Source: JBBRZF01 sp038236965 (GTDB taxonomy: Bacteria > Acidobacteriota > Terriglobia > Terriglobales > Acidobacteriaceae). Taken from it: a stretch of 33,589 bases of DNA. The stretch spans positions 1 to 33,589 of the forward strand of contig JBBRZF010000016.1 in assembly GCA_038236965.1 (NCBI GenBank), in the 5' to 3' direction. The translations under genes and the position numbers were made by a program. The notes beneath the pieces were generated by a model, which had not been told where the DNA came from, searched no databases, and was given only the letters and a program-made list of their open reading frames with translations. The number at the start of each line of letters is the position of its first letter. Positions within the stretch are counted from its first letter, which is position 1. This document shows positions 8,968 to 16,981 of this stretch, piece by piece.

Positions 8968-9785
8968 TGCGCACAGTCGTTCATATATCAGACCTGCATT
9001 TCGGCCGCGTAGATATGGCGCTGGTGGAGCCCTGCGTCGAGGCGGTTCATGCGGCAAACCCGGACCTGGTGGTGATCTCGGGCGATCTGACCCAGCGGGC
9101 GCGTTCAGCGCAATTTTTAGAAGCTCGCACCTTCCTGGACCGATTGCCGAGTCCACAGATCGTGATCCCAGGCAACCACGATGTGCCGCTCTATGACGTG
9201 TACAAGCGCTTTGCGCGGCCATTTACGAAATACATGCGTTACATCTCGGAAGACCTGGAGCCCTCGTTCACGGACGACGAGATTGCGGTAGTCAGCCTGA
9301 ACACGGCTTATGGCTACACATTCATCGGCGCGGGGCGGATTGCGAAAAACAGTGTGCTGCGAGCCTGCGCCACCCTGCGCAGCCTGCCGGAGTCGCTGCT
9401 GAAGATCGTGGTGACACACCATCCATTTGACTTGCCGCCGCTGGTAAAGGAAAACCAGTTGGTGAGGGGCGCGGTGCCTGCGATGGCAGAGCTGTCGCGA
9501 TCGGGCGCGGATATCTTTCTCGCCGGACATCTACATGTCGTTCATACGGAACTCACGACGCGCCGCTACAAGACTCCGGGCTGGAACGGGCTGATTGTGC
9601 AGGCGGCTACGGGTCTCTCTGACCGCCGTCGCAGTGGCGAAAACAACGCATTCAACGTGCTGCGGACGACATCGTCGGATGTGGTTGTGGAGACGATGCA
9701 GTGGTTTCCAGAGCGCCAGCGCTTCGATGTCGCACACACCGAGCAATTCCAATGTCGGGACAAGGGATGGCAGAGAGTCGCGTGA
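8967..9785 (+). CDS. Calcineurin-like metallophosphoesterase
   Basis: 272 residues. All metal-binding blocks are present in order: SDLHFGR (Asp9, His11), SGDLTQR (Asp40), GNHD (Asn70, His71), the HH pair at 151-152, and GHLH (188-190). This is the class III phosphodiesterase arrangement found in CpdA-like and UDP-diacylglucosamine-hydrolase-like enzymes. There is no signal peptide or membrane segment, so it is cytoplasmic. Its ATG shares one base with the TGA of the lipid kinase gene, suggesting a role linked to phospholipid or phosphate-ester turnover (inference). The substrate cannot be assigned. Confidence 0.88.
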   Translation: MRTVVHISDLHFGRVDMALVEPCVEAVHAANPDLVVISGDLTQRARSAQFLEARTFLDRLPSPQIVIPGNHDVPLYDVYKRFARPFTKYMRYISEDLEPSFTDDEIAVVSLNTAYGYTFIGAGRIAKNSVLRACATLRSLPESLLKIVVTHHPFDLPPLVKENQLVRGAVPAMAELSRSGADIFLAGHLHVVHTELTTRRYKTPGWNGLIVQAATGLSDRRRSGENNAFNVLRTTSSDVVVETMQWFPERQRFDVAHTEQFQCRDKGWQRVA

Positions 9786-9891
9786 GGCCAGCGACAAACC
9801 ATTCCGGCTTCAGGGTGGAGTTCCTGGCTTTGTGGATGCTGATAAGCTGAGATAGCGCCTCGCAACCCCGCAAAACTGCAATCCGCGCACG

Positions 9892-10491
9892 ATGGGATCT
9901 ATGAACCGCATTGAAAGACAGCTCTCGTTCATCATTGAAATCGACAAACTCAAGACGGTCCTGCGGCAGACTTTGTTATGCGACCAATCGCGACGAGAGA
10001 ATTCCGCAGAGCATTCATGGCACCTGACGGTCATGGCGATGCTGCTGAGCGAGTACGCTGCGGGTCCGATTGATGTAACGCGTGTGATGAAGATGGTGCT
10101 GATACACGACATCGTGGAAGTGGATGCGGGCGACACGTTTGCTTACGACACGCAGGCGCTTGTTGATAAAGATGTTCGCGAGCGCGCGGCGGCAGACAGG
10201 CTGTTCGGGTTGCTTCCCGAGGACCAAGGTCGCGAGTTGCGCGAATTGTGGGACGAGTTCGAAGAGCGCGAAAGCACGGAGTCGAAATTTGCGAACGCAC
10301 TCGACCGTCTGCAACCCTTGCTGCACAATGCACAGACGGAAGGCGGAACCTGGCGCATACATAAGGTCCGACGCGAACAGGTGATGGCGCGCATGGACGC
10401 GGTGCGCATCGGGATGCCGGAAGTCTGGCCCGTGGTAGTGAAGATTCTGGAAGACGCTTGTGAGTGTGGATGGGTCGAGAGAGATTTGTAA
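9892..10491 (+). CDS. HD-domain protein of the YfbR/HDDC2 nucleotidase type
   Basis: 199 residues. The N-terminal ENSAEHSWHL segment (His41) and LIHDIVEVDAGD (His72-Asp73, then Glu76) match the metal site of 5'-deoxynucleotidases of the YfbR/HDDC2 group, and a later ALDRLQPLLHN motif supplies the last Asp. Such enzymes hydrolyse deoxyribonucleoside 5'-monophosphates, so a nucleotide-pool role is likely. Met4 (9901) is an equally good start, since MNRIERQ is the usual beginning. The TAA stop is the first three bases of a short tandem repeat. It stands between the phosphoesterase and dnaG. Confidence 0.85.
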   Translation: MGSMNRIERQLSFIIEIDKLKTVLRQTLLCDQSRRENSAEHSWHLTVMAMLLSEYAAGPIDVTRVMKMVLIHDIVEVDAGDTFAYDTQALVDKDVRERAAADRLFGLLPEDQGRELRELWDEFEERESTESKFANALDRLQPLLHNAQTEGGTWRIHKVRREQVMARMDAVRIGMPEVWPVVVKILEDACECGWVERDL

Positions 10492-10518
10492 TTTGGTAAT
10501 TTGTAATTTGGTAATTTG
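10489..10518. repeat. Two perfect 15-bp direct repeats at the 3' end of the HD gene
   Basis: The 15-mer TAATTTGGTAATTTG occurs twice head to tail (10489-10503 and 10504-10518). Each unit is itself built from a 7-8 base element. The stop codon of the preceding gene is the first TAA of the repeat. Confidence 0.9.
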
Positions 10519-10579
10519 AAACGCGACCAAATACAAAGAGTGAGGCGTCAGGAATCAGGAACTCGGAAGCAGGGGCCAG

Positions 10580-10630
10580 TTTTCCACACCCATTCAGAGC
10601 CAAACTCCTGATATCTACAGCTTTTCCACA
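10580..10630 (+). promoter_or_regulatory. Two DnaA-box-like 9-mers upstream of dnaG
   Basis: TTTTCCACA occurs at 10580-10588 and again at 10622-10630, in the same orientation and 42 bases apart. It differs by one base from the classic DnaA box TTATCCACA. They lie 67-117 bases before the dnaG start. Whether DnaA binds here is inference; two near-matches are not enough to call an origin. Confidence 0.35.
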
Positions 10631-10696
10631 GTTTTGAACTGAATGCGGGCAATCGGTTCGAGCATCCGTGCCGGGTCTAAGGCAGACTAGTAAACG

Positions 10697-12568
10697 ATGG
10701 CGAACCCAGGCGATTTCGCGTACACGGTCAAGCAACAGGCGGACATCGTCCGCATTGTTGGCGAGTACGTGAAACTGAAGCGTTCGGGCGCGCAGAACTA
10801 TTCCGGCATCTGTCCCTTTCACAGCGAGAAAACCGGATCTTTCAGCGTGCACGCCACGCGGCAGTTCTATCACTGCTTTGGCTGTCATGCTTCGGGCGAC
10901 GTCTTCAGCTTTGTGCAGAAGATAGAGAACATCACCTTTCCGGAAGCGGTGCGAAACGTCGCGCAAAAGCTCGGCATCGCCATGCCGAAGATGCAGTTCA
11001 GTTCTCCGCAAGAAGCGAAGGAAGCAAAGCAGCGCGTGGTGCTGATCGACCTGCATGAGATGGCGTGCAAGTTCTTTCAGGATCAATTGCGGCGTCCGGA
11101 GGCGGCTCATGCGCGGGAGTATCTGAAGGGCCGTGGGTTGACGGACGAGGCCATCGAAAAATTCAGAATTGGATTCGCGCCGGAGTCGGGATTTCTGCTG
11201 CGCGATTTTCTGAAGGACAAAGCGGAAGACGAGTTGCTGAGGGAGTCGGGATTGTTTTCCTGGAAGCAGGAAGATGCGCGCGAGGCGAAACCTCCGTTGC
11301 CCGGAACACCGCCGCCGACAGCGCCCAAGGCAGCGCTGTATTCGAAATTCCGAAATCGCGTGCTGTTCCCCATTTGTAATGAGCAGGGGAAGGTGATCGC
11401 CTTCACCGGGCGCACGCTGGCGCAGGATGAGAAATCCGGACCGAAGTATTTGAATTCGCCGGAGACGCCGATCTACACAAAGTCTTGCGTGCTCTACAAC
11501 CTGCATCTGGCGAAAGAGGCGATGCGAGCGCTGGATTACGTGATTCTGGTGGAAGGGCAAATGGACTGCATCTCGGTGTACAACGCGGGCTTCCATAACG
11601 TGATCGCTTCGTCGGGTACGGCATTCACGGAGGCGCAGGCGCGATTGCTGGCGCGCTTCACCAAAAAGATCGTCGTAAATTTCGATCCTGACACGGCGGG
11701 TGCAGCAGCCGCCGAACGCTCGCTGGGTTTGCTTGTGAGTGAGGACTTCGAGATTCGGGTGCTGACGTTGGAACAGGGCTTCGACCCCGACCTGTTTATC
11801 CGTCGCAATGGCGCGCCTGCTTATACGAATGCACTGCGGAAAGCGAATAAATATTTCGATTACCTGATCGAGCGCGCGAGGACGATGTTCCCGGTGCGCA
11901 CGGCGGAGGGAAAAGTCAAAGCGGTCAACTACTTGCTGCCGCACGTGCAAAGAGTCTCGAGCCGTATCGTGCGCGACGAGCTAGCGACCGACATCGCGCA
12001 GAAGCTACAGATCGATTCCGCCGTTCTGCGGCAGGAGTTGAAGCATGTGGCGGCCGATAGGTCGGCGACGAAGATCGCTGCACCCAAGCAGTCGCAAGCT
12101 TCGGACGCCGAGCGTCTGCTGATACGCGCACTGGCAACGAAGAATGATCTTGGACATGGATCGGTCTCGGCTCGTGAAGGCGGCGACACGGATTTCGAGC
12201 CGGCTCGGCAGGCGCACTTCGTATTACGCAACGAGAAACTGCATGCGGGGACCAAGGGCGAAGCGTTGATCGAGGCGTTGTTAGTGGCCGAAGAGGAAGG
12301 CACCGACCCGATGTCGCTGCCATTGAGCGAAGAGGACCGGAGTCTGCTGGCCGAGGCCTTGATCGACGAGCACGAAGCGCTTACCCCGGAACTGCTGGAG
12401 AGCGCGGTGGCGGCCCTGCGCAGGCGTCATCTTGAGGTGCAACAGCGCAACTTGAACACGCTGATCTCTGAAGCTGAACGTAAGAACGACTCTCCTGCGA
12501 TGATGCGATTGGTACAGGAAAAACTCGAGGTCGACAAGAAATTGCGAGCTGCGGGCGGCAGCGTGTAG
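10697..12568 (+). CDS. dnaG: DNA primase
   Basis: 623 residues, the normal size. It synthesises RNA primers for lagging-strand replication together with DnaB helicase. The N-terminal CHC2 zinc ribbon has Cys39, His42, Cys60 and Cys63 (CPFH ... CFGC). The catalytic core includes the conserved FPICNEQGKVIAFTGR block (about 224-239), and the TOPRIM fold has Glu286 in LVEGQMD and Asp330/Asp332 in NFDPDTAG. The C-terminal ~150 residues are the less conserved helicase-interaction region. It precedes rpoD, the classic macromolecular-synthesis order, but rpsU is missing and 407 bases separate the two genes. Confidence 0.97.
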   Translation: MANPGDFAYTVKQQADIVRIVGEYVKLKRSGAQNYSGICPFHSEKTGSFSVHATRQFYHCFGCHASGDVFSFVQKIENITFPEAVRNVAQKLGIAMPKMQFSSPQEAKEAKQRVVLIDLHEMACKFFQDQLRRPEAAHAREYLKGRGLTDEAIEKFRIGFAPESGFLLRDFLKDKAEDELLRESGLFSWKQEDAREAKPPLPGTPPPTAPKAALYSKFRNRVLFPICNEQGKVIAFTGRTLAQDEKSGPKYLNSPETPIYTKSCVLYNLHLAKEAMRALDYVILVEGQMDCISVYNAGFHNVIASSGTAFTEAQARLLARFTKKIVVNFDPDTAGAAAAERSLGLLVSEDFEIRVLTLEQGFDPDLFIRRNGAPAYTNALRKANKYFDYLIERARTMFPVRTAEGKVKAVNYLLPHVQRVSSRIVRDELATDIAQKLQIDSAVLRQELKHVAADRSATKIAAPKQSQASDAERLLIRALATKNDLGHGSVSAREGGDTDFEPARQAHFVLRNEKLHAGTKGEALIEALLVAEEEGTDPMSLPLSEEDRSLLAEALIDEHEALTPELLESAVAALRRRHLEVQQRNLNTLISEAERKNDSPAMMRLVQEKLEVDKKLRAAGGSV

Positions 12569-12975
12569 GCGCGCGATTTAGTTTGTATGTCCCACCTCTA
12601 ATCCTGGTGGAGTGCTTTCTGCGGCCATTCGACGGCTATGGGAGAAAACAGTACGACGGCGCGGATGTATGCTGTTAAGGTAGAGAGGCTGATTCTGGCA
12701 ATCGGCCAAAGTTCTTGAAAATGAGGCATTTGAGCTGCCAAAGAAACTAAGCTTCTGCCGAACCCAACCGGGTGAAAGCGCCATCTAATTAATGTAACCT
12801 CGGAAGAAACCTGGCGGGATTCCGGGGATAGAAGTGTTTGGGCTGGGAGACTAGTCCCCAGTTCTGATAAAATACGTAAGTTTCTGCCTGTGCCGGTAAA
12901 TCACCTACCGCTCCCCGCCGAAGTGTGTGAACAGGCTTTAGGCGTTCGCTAGGACGTCGCTGAAGGGATATAAGT
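12569..12975. other. Intergenic region between dnaG and rpoD, probable rpoD promoter region
   Basis: 407 bases with no convincing gene on either strand. A TAAAAT hexamer at 12868-12873 could be a -10 element about 100 bases before rpoD, but no good -35 is seen at the right spacing. No tRNA, riboswitch or terminator was recognised. Confidence 0.5.
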
Positions 12976-14670
12976 TTGGCTCTCGACGATAAGTACGACG
13001 ATATCAAAAAGCTGATCGATACAGGCAAGGAAAAGGGCTATCTCACCTACAACGAGGTGAATGACCTGATACCTCACGACCTGCATTCTCCCGAGGATCT
13101 CGATGACCTGCTGACGACGATCGGCACGCAGGGCATTGACGTATTGGAAGGGCCGAAGCTGCCGTCTTCCACGCTCGACAAGAAGTTCGATCAGGAGATC
13201 GAAGCAGGCGAAGACGTCGAGCTCGATCTGACGCCGGGCGCCCTGGAAAAGACGAACGACCCCGTCCGCATGTATCTGCGCGAAATGGGCACGGTTCCGC
13301 TGCTGACGCGCGAAGGCGAAGTTGAGATTGCGAAGCGCATCGAACGCGGACAGCTCCGCGTCTTGAAAGCCATTTCGCGTTCGCCGATCGTGATACGCGA
13401 AATCCTTGGGATCGGGGACGACCTGAAGCGCGGCGTCCGTTCCATCAAGGAAGTCGTGATCTTCGACGAAGAAGAGATCACGGAAGACGTGCTGCAAAAC
13501 CGGTTGAAGGACGTGACTGGGCGCATCGACGAACTCAACAAGCATTACAAGAAGTCGATCGTGCTGGCGGAAAAGCTGGCGGAACTTCCGGCGAAAAAGA
13601 AGCCGAAGGAAAACCGCAAGTGCCGCTGGCTGCTGGGACGCGAACAGGTCCACATCTCCAAGGTGATCCGCAAACTCGGATTCACCAACAACGAGCGCAA
13701 GCGCCTCATTGACCGCGTGAATAAGACGGTCGATAACATGCGCGCGCTCGACCGCCAGATACAGAACCTGGAACACCGCGCGGAAGCGACTCGCAGCGAG
13801 GAGCAGAAGAAGGAACTTCGCCGCCAGGTTCGCCAATTGCGCGGAGATCTGGAACGCATCGAGCAAGAGGCCGGAGCCGTATTTCCGGAGCTGAAGCGTA
13901 CCCAGCGAGAGATCATCCAGGGAGATATGGACGCGGAGCACGCGAAGCGCGAGCTCATCGAGGCGAACCTTCGGCTGGTAGTTTCGATTGCGAAGAAGTA
14001 CACCAATCGCGGATTGCAGTTTCTCGACCTGATCCAGGAAGGCAACATCGGCCTGATGAAGGCGGTGGACAAGTTCGAGTATCGTCGCGGCTACAAGTTC
14101 TCCACGTACGCAACGTGGTGGATACGGCAGGCGATCACGCGCGCGATTGCCGACCAGGCCCGCACCATCCGTATTCCGGTACACATGATCGAAACCATCA
14201 ACAAGCTCATACGCACCTCGCGACAACTGGTGCAGGAGCTTGGGCGCGAACCAACCAGCGAAGAGATTGCAAAGCGGATGGATATTCCGGTGGCGAAGGT
14301 TCGCAAGGTGCTGAAGATCGCGCAGGAACCGATTTCGCTGGAAACGCCGATCGGCGAAGAAGAAGATTCGCATCTTGGCGACTTCATCGAAGATCGCGCG
14401 GTGGTTTCTCCGGCAGAAGCGGTGATCAACGTGAACCTGAAGGAGCAGACGGCGCAGGTACTGCGTACGCTGACTCCGCGCGAAGAAAAGGTCATCAAGA
14501 TGCGCTTCGGACTGGAAGACGGGTCCGAACACACGCTTGAGGAAGTGGGCCAGTCGTTCGCGGTGACACGCGAACGCATACGCCAGATCGAAGCGAAGGC
14601 GTTGCGTAAGTTGCGTCATCCTTCGCGTTCGCGGAAGCTGCGCGCATTCATGGACGGCGTTCACGATTAG
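12976..14670 (+). CDS. rpoD: Primary RNA polymerase sigma factor (sigma-70, RpoD)
   Basis: 564 residues, including region 1.1 (about 1-80), region 1.2 (DPVRMYLREMG, about 95-106), a charged non-conserved linker, region 2 with NLRLVVSIAKKY, GLQFLDLIQEGNIGLM and YKFSTYATWWIRQAI, region 3, and region 4 with the helix-turn-helix VTRERIRQIE. It directs core polymerase to housekeeping promoters. The start is TTG at 12976: the frame has a stop at 12961-12963, there is no ATG or GTG between, and GAAGGG lies eight to nine bases upstream. A rare start codon on the main sigma gene would keep initiation modest. A terminator follows directly. Confidence 0.97.
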   Translation: MALDDKYDDIKKLIDTGKEKGYLTYNEVNDLIPHDLHSPEDLDDLLTTIGTQGIDVLEGPKLPSSTLDKKFDQEIEAGEDVELDLTPGALEKTNDPVRMYLREMGTVPLLTREGEVEIAKRIERGQLRVLKAISRSPIVIREILGIGDDLKRGVRSIKEVVIFDEEEITEDVLQNRLKDVTGRIDELNKHYKKSIVLAEKLAELPAKKKPKENRKCRWLLGREQVHISKVIRKLGFTNNERKRLIDRVNKTVDNMRALDRQIQNLEHRAEATRSEEQKKELRRQVRQLRGDLERIEQEAGAVFPELKRTQREIIQGDMDAEHAKRELIEANLRLVVSIAKKYTNRGLQFLDLIQEGNIGLMKAVDKFEYRRGYKFSTYATWWIRQAITRAIADQARTIRIPVHMIETINKLIRTSRQLVQELGREPTSEEIAKRMDIPVAKVRKVLKIAQEPISLETPIGEEEDSHLGDFIEDRAVVSPAEAVINVNLKEQTAQVLRTLTPREEKVIKMRFGLEDGSEHTLEEVGQSFAVTRERIRQIEAKALRKLRHPSRSRKLRAFMDGVHD

Positions 14671-14691
14671 TTTTCGAGCAAGTTGAAACAG

Positions 14692-14719
14692 AAGGCACGG
14701 CTTCGGTCGTGCCTTTTGT
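14692..14719 (+). terminator. Intrinsic terminator of rpoD
   Basis: An 8-bp stem (14692-14699 with 14708-14715) is extended by a G-U and a C-G pair around a UUCG loop and followed by TTTTGT. It begins 21 bases after the rpoD stop. Confidence 0.88.
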
Positions 14720-14721
14720 AG

Positions 14722-14828
14722 GGCAGACGTCAGACGTCAGACTTCAGACGTCAGACAAGTCAACGGCACACCAACAAAGGCAGACTTCAGACGTCAGACG
14801 TCAGACAAGTCAACGGCACACCAACAAA
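14722..14828. repeat. Tandem duplication built from CAGACGT/CAGACTT heptamers
   Basis: Two adjacent copies, 14722-14778 and 14779-14828, share a long identical 3' part (from CAGACAAGTCAACGG to CACCAACAAA) and a 5' part made of reiterated CAGACGT/CAGACTT units. Copy 1 has one heptamer more than copy 2. Confidence 0.88.
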
Positions 14829-14856
14829 AACCCCAGCCTTTTCGGGCCGGGTTTTT
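14826..14856 (+). terminator. Second terminator-like hairpin after the duplication
   Basis: An outer stem of 8 bp (14826-14833 with 14849-14856) and an inner 3-bp stem (GCC/GGC), separated by a small internal loop, are followed by a T-rich tail. It would stop read-through from rpoD, or terminate any transcript starting in the duplication. Confidence 0.65.
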
Positions 14857-15024
14857 GTATTTGCACCTATCGATGTGCATGCGGCAGAGTTCCTGCCGAG
14901 TTTTCCTCGGCAATCCACAACATTCCACGAATTCCACACGAAACTCACAACGGCTTGCGAATTATCGCTTGAGAGCCATGGCCGGCTGATGCAATCTTCA
15001 TTCAACGCAAGAGCGAACAACTCA

Positions 15025-15448
15025 AAGCGTGGTGCTTCCACGGTCACAGACGGGGAGCAAGGCGATGCAAAAGGCTTGCCGCTTCGGTAACGTAGGGCGT
15101 TGCACGAAGCGGCGCAGCGGGAAATCACTTCTCCCGGCAACGGTGAAGTGAGTATCCGGTGGCCGGATGTCGAAGCGCGGCTTGTCCGCAGCGCGAGTCC
15201 GGTTACCGGTTCCGCAGCTTCGCCAAACTCCGAGTGTGTGGTCGCGAACATCCGGTCGCTAGCGGGTGGACCTGCCGTCAGGATCGCGTTGCCGAAAGGC
15301 GGCGCGGCCCAGGGGAAAAGGTTTTCCGCCTCGCGTTACGGCGCCCGGATACGTTCTCGCAATACGGCGGCGGGAGCAGGGAAGCGAGCCACTCGAGAGA
15401 GTTCGCTCTTCAAAAAGAGCCCGGTGATGCGGCTGGCACACCGGGCTC
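15025..15448 (+). ncRNA. Candidate structured non-coding RNA upstream of dnaB (family not recognised)
   Basis: No protein is supported here, but successive hairpins can be drawn. They are 15028-15042 (5 bp); 15078-15113 (9 bp plus inner 6 bp after a one-base bulge); 15125-15151 (7 bp, then 3 bp capped by GCAA); 15154-15168 (6 bp, three-base loop); 15171-15222 (10 bp with one bulge, enclosing 15199-15209); 15285-15306 (9 bp closed by GAAA and including two G-U pairs); 15311-15331 (8 bp with one bulge); 15397-15410 (5 bp, UUCG loop). The two GNRA loops and the G-U pairs, which would be A-C mismatches on the other strand, favour plus-strand RNA. I could not match it to RNase P RNA, tmRNA, SRP RNA, 6S RNA or a riboswitch. 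The ends are approximate. Confidence 0.5.
15412..15448 (-). terminator. Intrinsic terminator pointing leftwards (minus strand)
   Basis: A perfect 10-bp stem (15417-15426 with 15439-15448) carries an inner 3-bp helix. On the minus strand it is followed by TTTTTGAAG (A-run 15412-15416); on the plus strand no T-run follows. It implies a minus-strand transcript beginning within or near the 5' part of dnaB, or else this is the last hairpin of the RNA candidate. Confidence 0.6.
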
Positions 15449-15539
15449 AACTAATCTCACTGAAATATTCCTCGACTGACGCAGGTTGGTTAACAGTTGT
15501 TCACTCGATATTCAGCGCAGTTCGATAGATTTAGGTCTG

Positions 15540-16916
15540 ATGGCATCGCTCGAACACAGTCTCGACCGCGGATTACCCGCCAGCCCGGAAGCCGAGCGCT
15601 CCATTCTCGGCGCCATCCTGCTCGACAATCTGCTGCACAACGAAGCCGCCTCGGTTCTCCGCACAGACGACTTCTCGCTGGACGCGCATCGCCGGGTTTA
15701 TGCGCGCATGTCGGAGCTGTCGGAGACGGGCAGACCCATCGACATCGTCACTTTGAGCGAAGAGCTCAGCAAGCACAAGGAACTGGAAGCCGTAGGCGGC
15801 GTTGCCTATCTGGCGACGTTGACGGATGGCGTGCCGCGACGCGAAAGCATCGAGCACTATGTGAAGATCGTGCGCGACAAGGCGCTGTTGCGCGGCGTGA
15901 TTCATGCGGCCAACAGCATCCTGACGCAGGCACTGGAGCAATCCGATTCGGCGGCGCAGGTTCTGGACGCGGCTGAGTCGGCCATCTTCCACCTTTCCGA
16001 CAGCCGCATCGGCAATACGCTGATGACGGTGGCGGACATCGCGCAGGAGTCATTTGGCGGCAACCTCGACGCGCTCTACTCGCGCGGCAAGGCGATCACA
16101 GGCGTCCAGACGCACTACTCCGACCTGGATGAACTGACCAGCGGATTGCAGAATTCCGACCTCATTATCATCGCTGCCCGTCCTTCGATGGGCAAAACCG
16201 CACTCGCCATCAACATCGCGGAAAATGCCGCCGTGTACGACCACAAGACGGTGGCCGTGTTTTCACTGGAAATGTCGCGTGAAGCGCTGCTGATGCGTAT
16301 GTTGTGCTCGCAGTCTCGGGTGGACTCGCACAAGATGCGGACAGGATTCCTGGGCAAGGAAGACATGGCAAAGCTGCGCGACGGCTTCAACGCGCTGGTG
16401 GAAGCGCCTATGTACATCGATGACACGCCGGGCATCTCTCTGCCGGAGATGCGGGCAAAACTTCGCCGATTGAAGCAGCAACAGGGAGCGCTCGACCTGG
16501 TGGTGGTGGATTATCTGCAGCTTATGTCTGGTGTGAGCGGTGATGGACGGCGTCCGGAAAATCGTACGCAGGAAGTTTCGGCGATTTCGCGCGGACTGAA
16601 GGGGCTGGCGAAGGAAATGCGTGTACCGGTGATCGCGCTCTCGCAGTTGAGTCGTGCTCCGGAAACGCGCGGTGGCAAAGAAGAGCCGAAGCTGAGCGAT
16701 CTGCGCGAATCGGGTTCGATCGAGCAGGACGCGGATGTGGTGATGTTCATCTTCCGCCCGGAATATTACGACCGCGACAATCCTGACCTGAAGGGCAAGG
16801 CCAAGCTCATCATCGGCAAGCAGCGTAACGGCCCGACGGATACGATTCAGTTGGCATTCCTAAGCCAGTCCACGCGCTTCGAGAACCTCGACCGCTCGGA
16901 GTGGATTCACAGCTAA
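15540..16916 (+). CDS. dnaB: Replicative DNA helicase
   Basis: 458 residues from the ATG at 15540, chosen because the family begins just before LPASPEAERSILGAILLD and TTTAGG stands upstream; an in-frame TTG at 15486 would add 18 unconserved residues. The N-terminal primase-interacting domain is followed by the RecA-like motor with Walker A ARPSMGKT, the SLEMS block, Walker B VVVDYLQLM, the LSQLSR sensor and the arginine-containing KQRNGPT end. DnaB unwinds the replication fork and binds DnaG, encoded 3 kb upstream. No intein is present. A long structured leader precedes it, and the alanine racemase gene follows closely. Confidence 0.97.
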   Translation: MASLEHSLDRGLPASPEAERSILGAILLDNLLHNEAASVLRTDDFSLDAHRRVYARMSELSETGRPIDIVTLSEELSKHKELEAVGGVAYLATLTDGVPRRESIEHYVKIVRDKALLRGVIHAANSILTQALEQSDSAAQVLDAAESAIFHLSDSRIGNTLMTVADIAQESFGGNLDALYSRGKAITGVQTHYSDLDELTSGLQNSDLIIIAARPSMGKTALAINIAENAAVYDHKTVAVFSLEMSREALLMRMLCSQSRVDSHKMRTGFLGKEDMAKLRDGFNALVEAPMYIDDTPGISLPEMRAKLRRLKQQQGALDLVVVDYLQLMSGVSGDGRRPENRTQEVSAISRGLKGLAKEMRVPVIALSQLSRAPETRGGKEEPKLSDLRESGSIEQDADVVMFIFRPEYYDRDNPDLKGKAKLIIGKQRNGPTDTIQLAFLSQSTRFENLDRSEWIHS

Positions 16917-16956
16917 GGCCATCTACGGGCTGCAAGCCTCCCTCCAGAATCTCTCG

Positions 16957-16962
16957 TATAAT
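16957..16962 (+). promoter_or_regulatory. Consensus -10 hexamer (TATAAT) before alr
   Basis: A perfect TATAAT lies 19 bases before the GTG start of alr and 41 bases after the dnaB stop. No good -35 is seen 17 bases upstream. It suggests that alr has its own promoter as well as read-through from dnaB. Confidence 0.45.
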
Positions 16963-16981
16963 CAAGCCTCAGGATCCATTC

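Noticed and set aside
10489..10696. Replication origin at the dnaG upstream region
   Set aside because: There are only two near-consensus DnaA boxes, no real AT-rich unwinding region apart from a 30-base repeat, and dnaA/dnaN are not present.
10031..11950. 639-residue minus-strand frame opposite dnaG
   Set aside because: It is a shadow of the high-G+C plus-strand genes, Arg/His-rich without any domain.
12949..14664. 571-residue minus-strand frame opposite rpoD
   Set aside because: It is a shadow frame mirroring rpoD codon structure, with no domain.
15025..15448. RNase P RNA, tmRNA or SRP RNA
   Set aside because: The conserved RNase P core (GAGGAAAGTCC type), the tmRNA tag and tRNA-like ends, and the SRP GGAAGCAGCC element are all absent on both strands.
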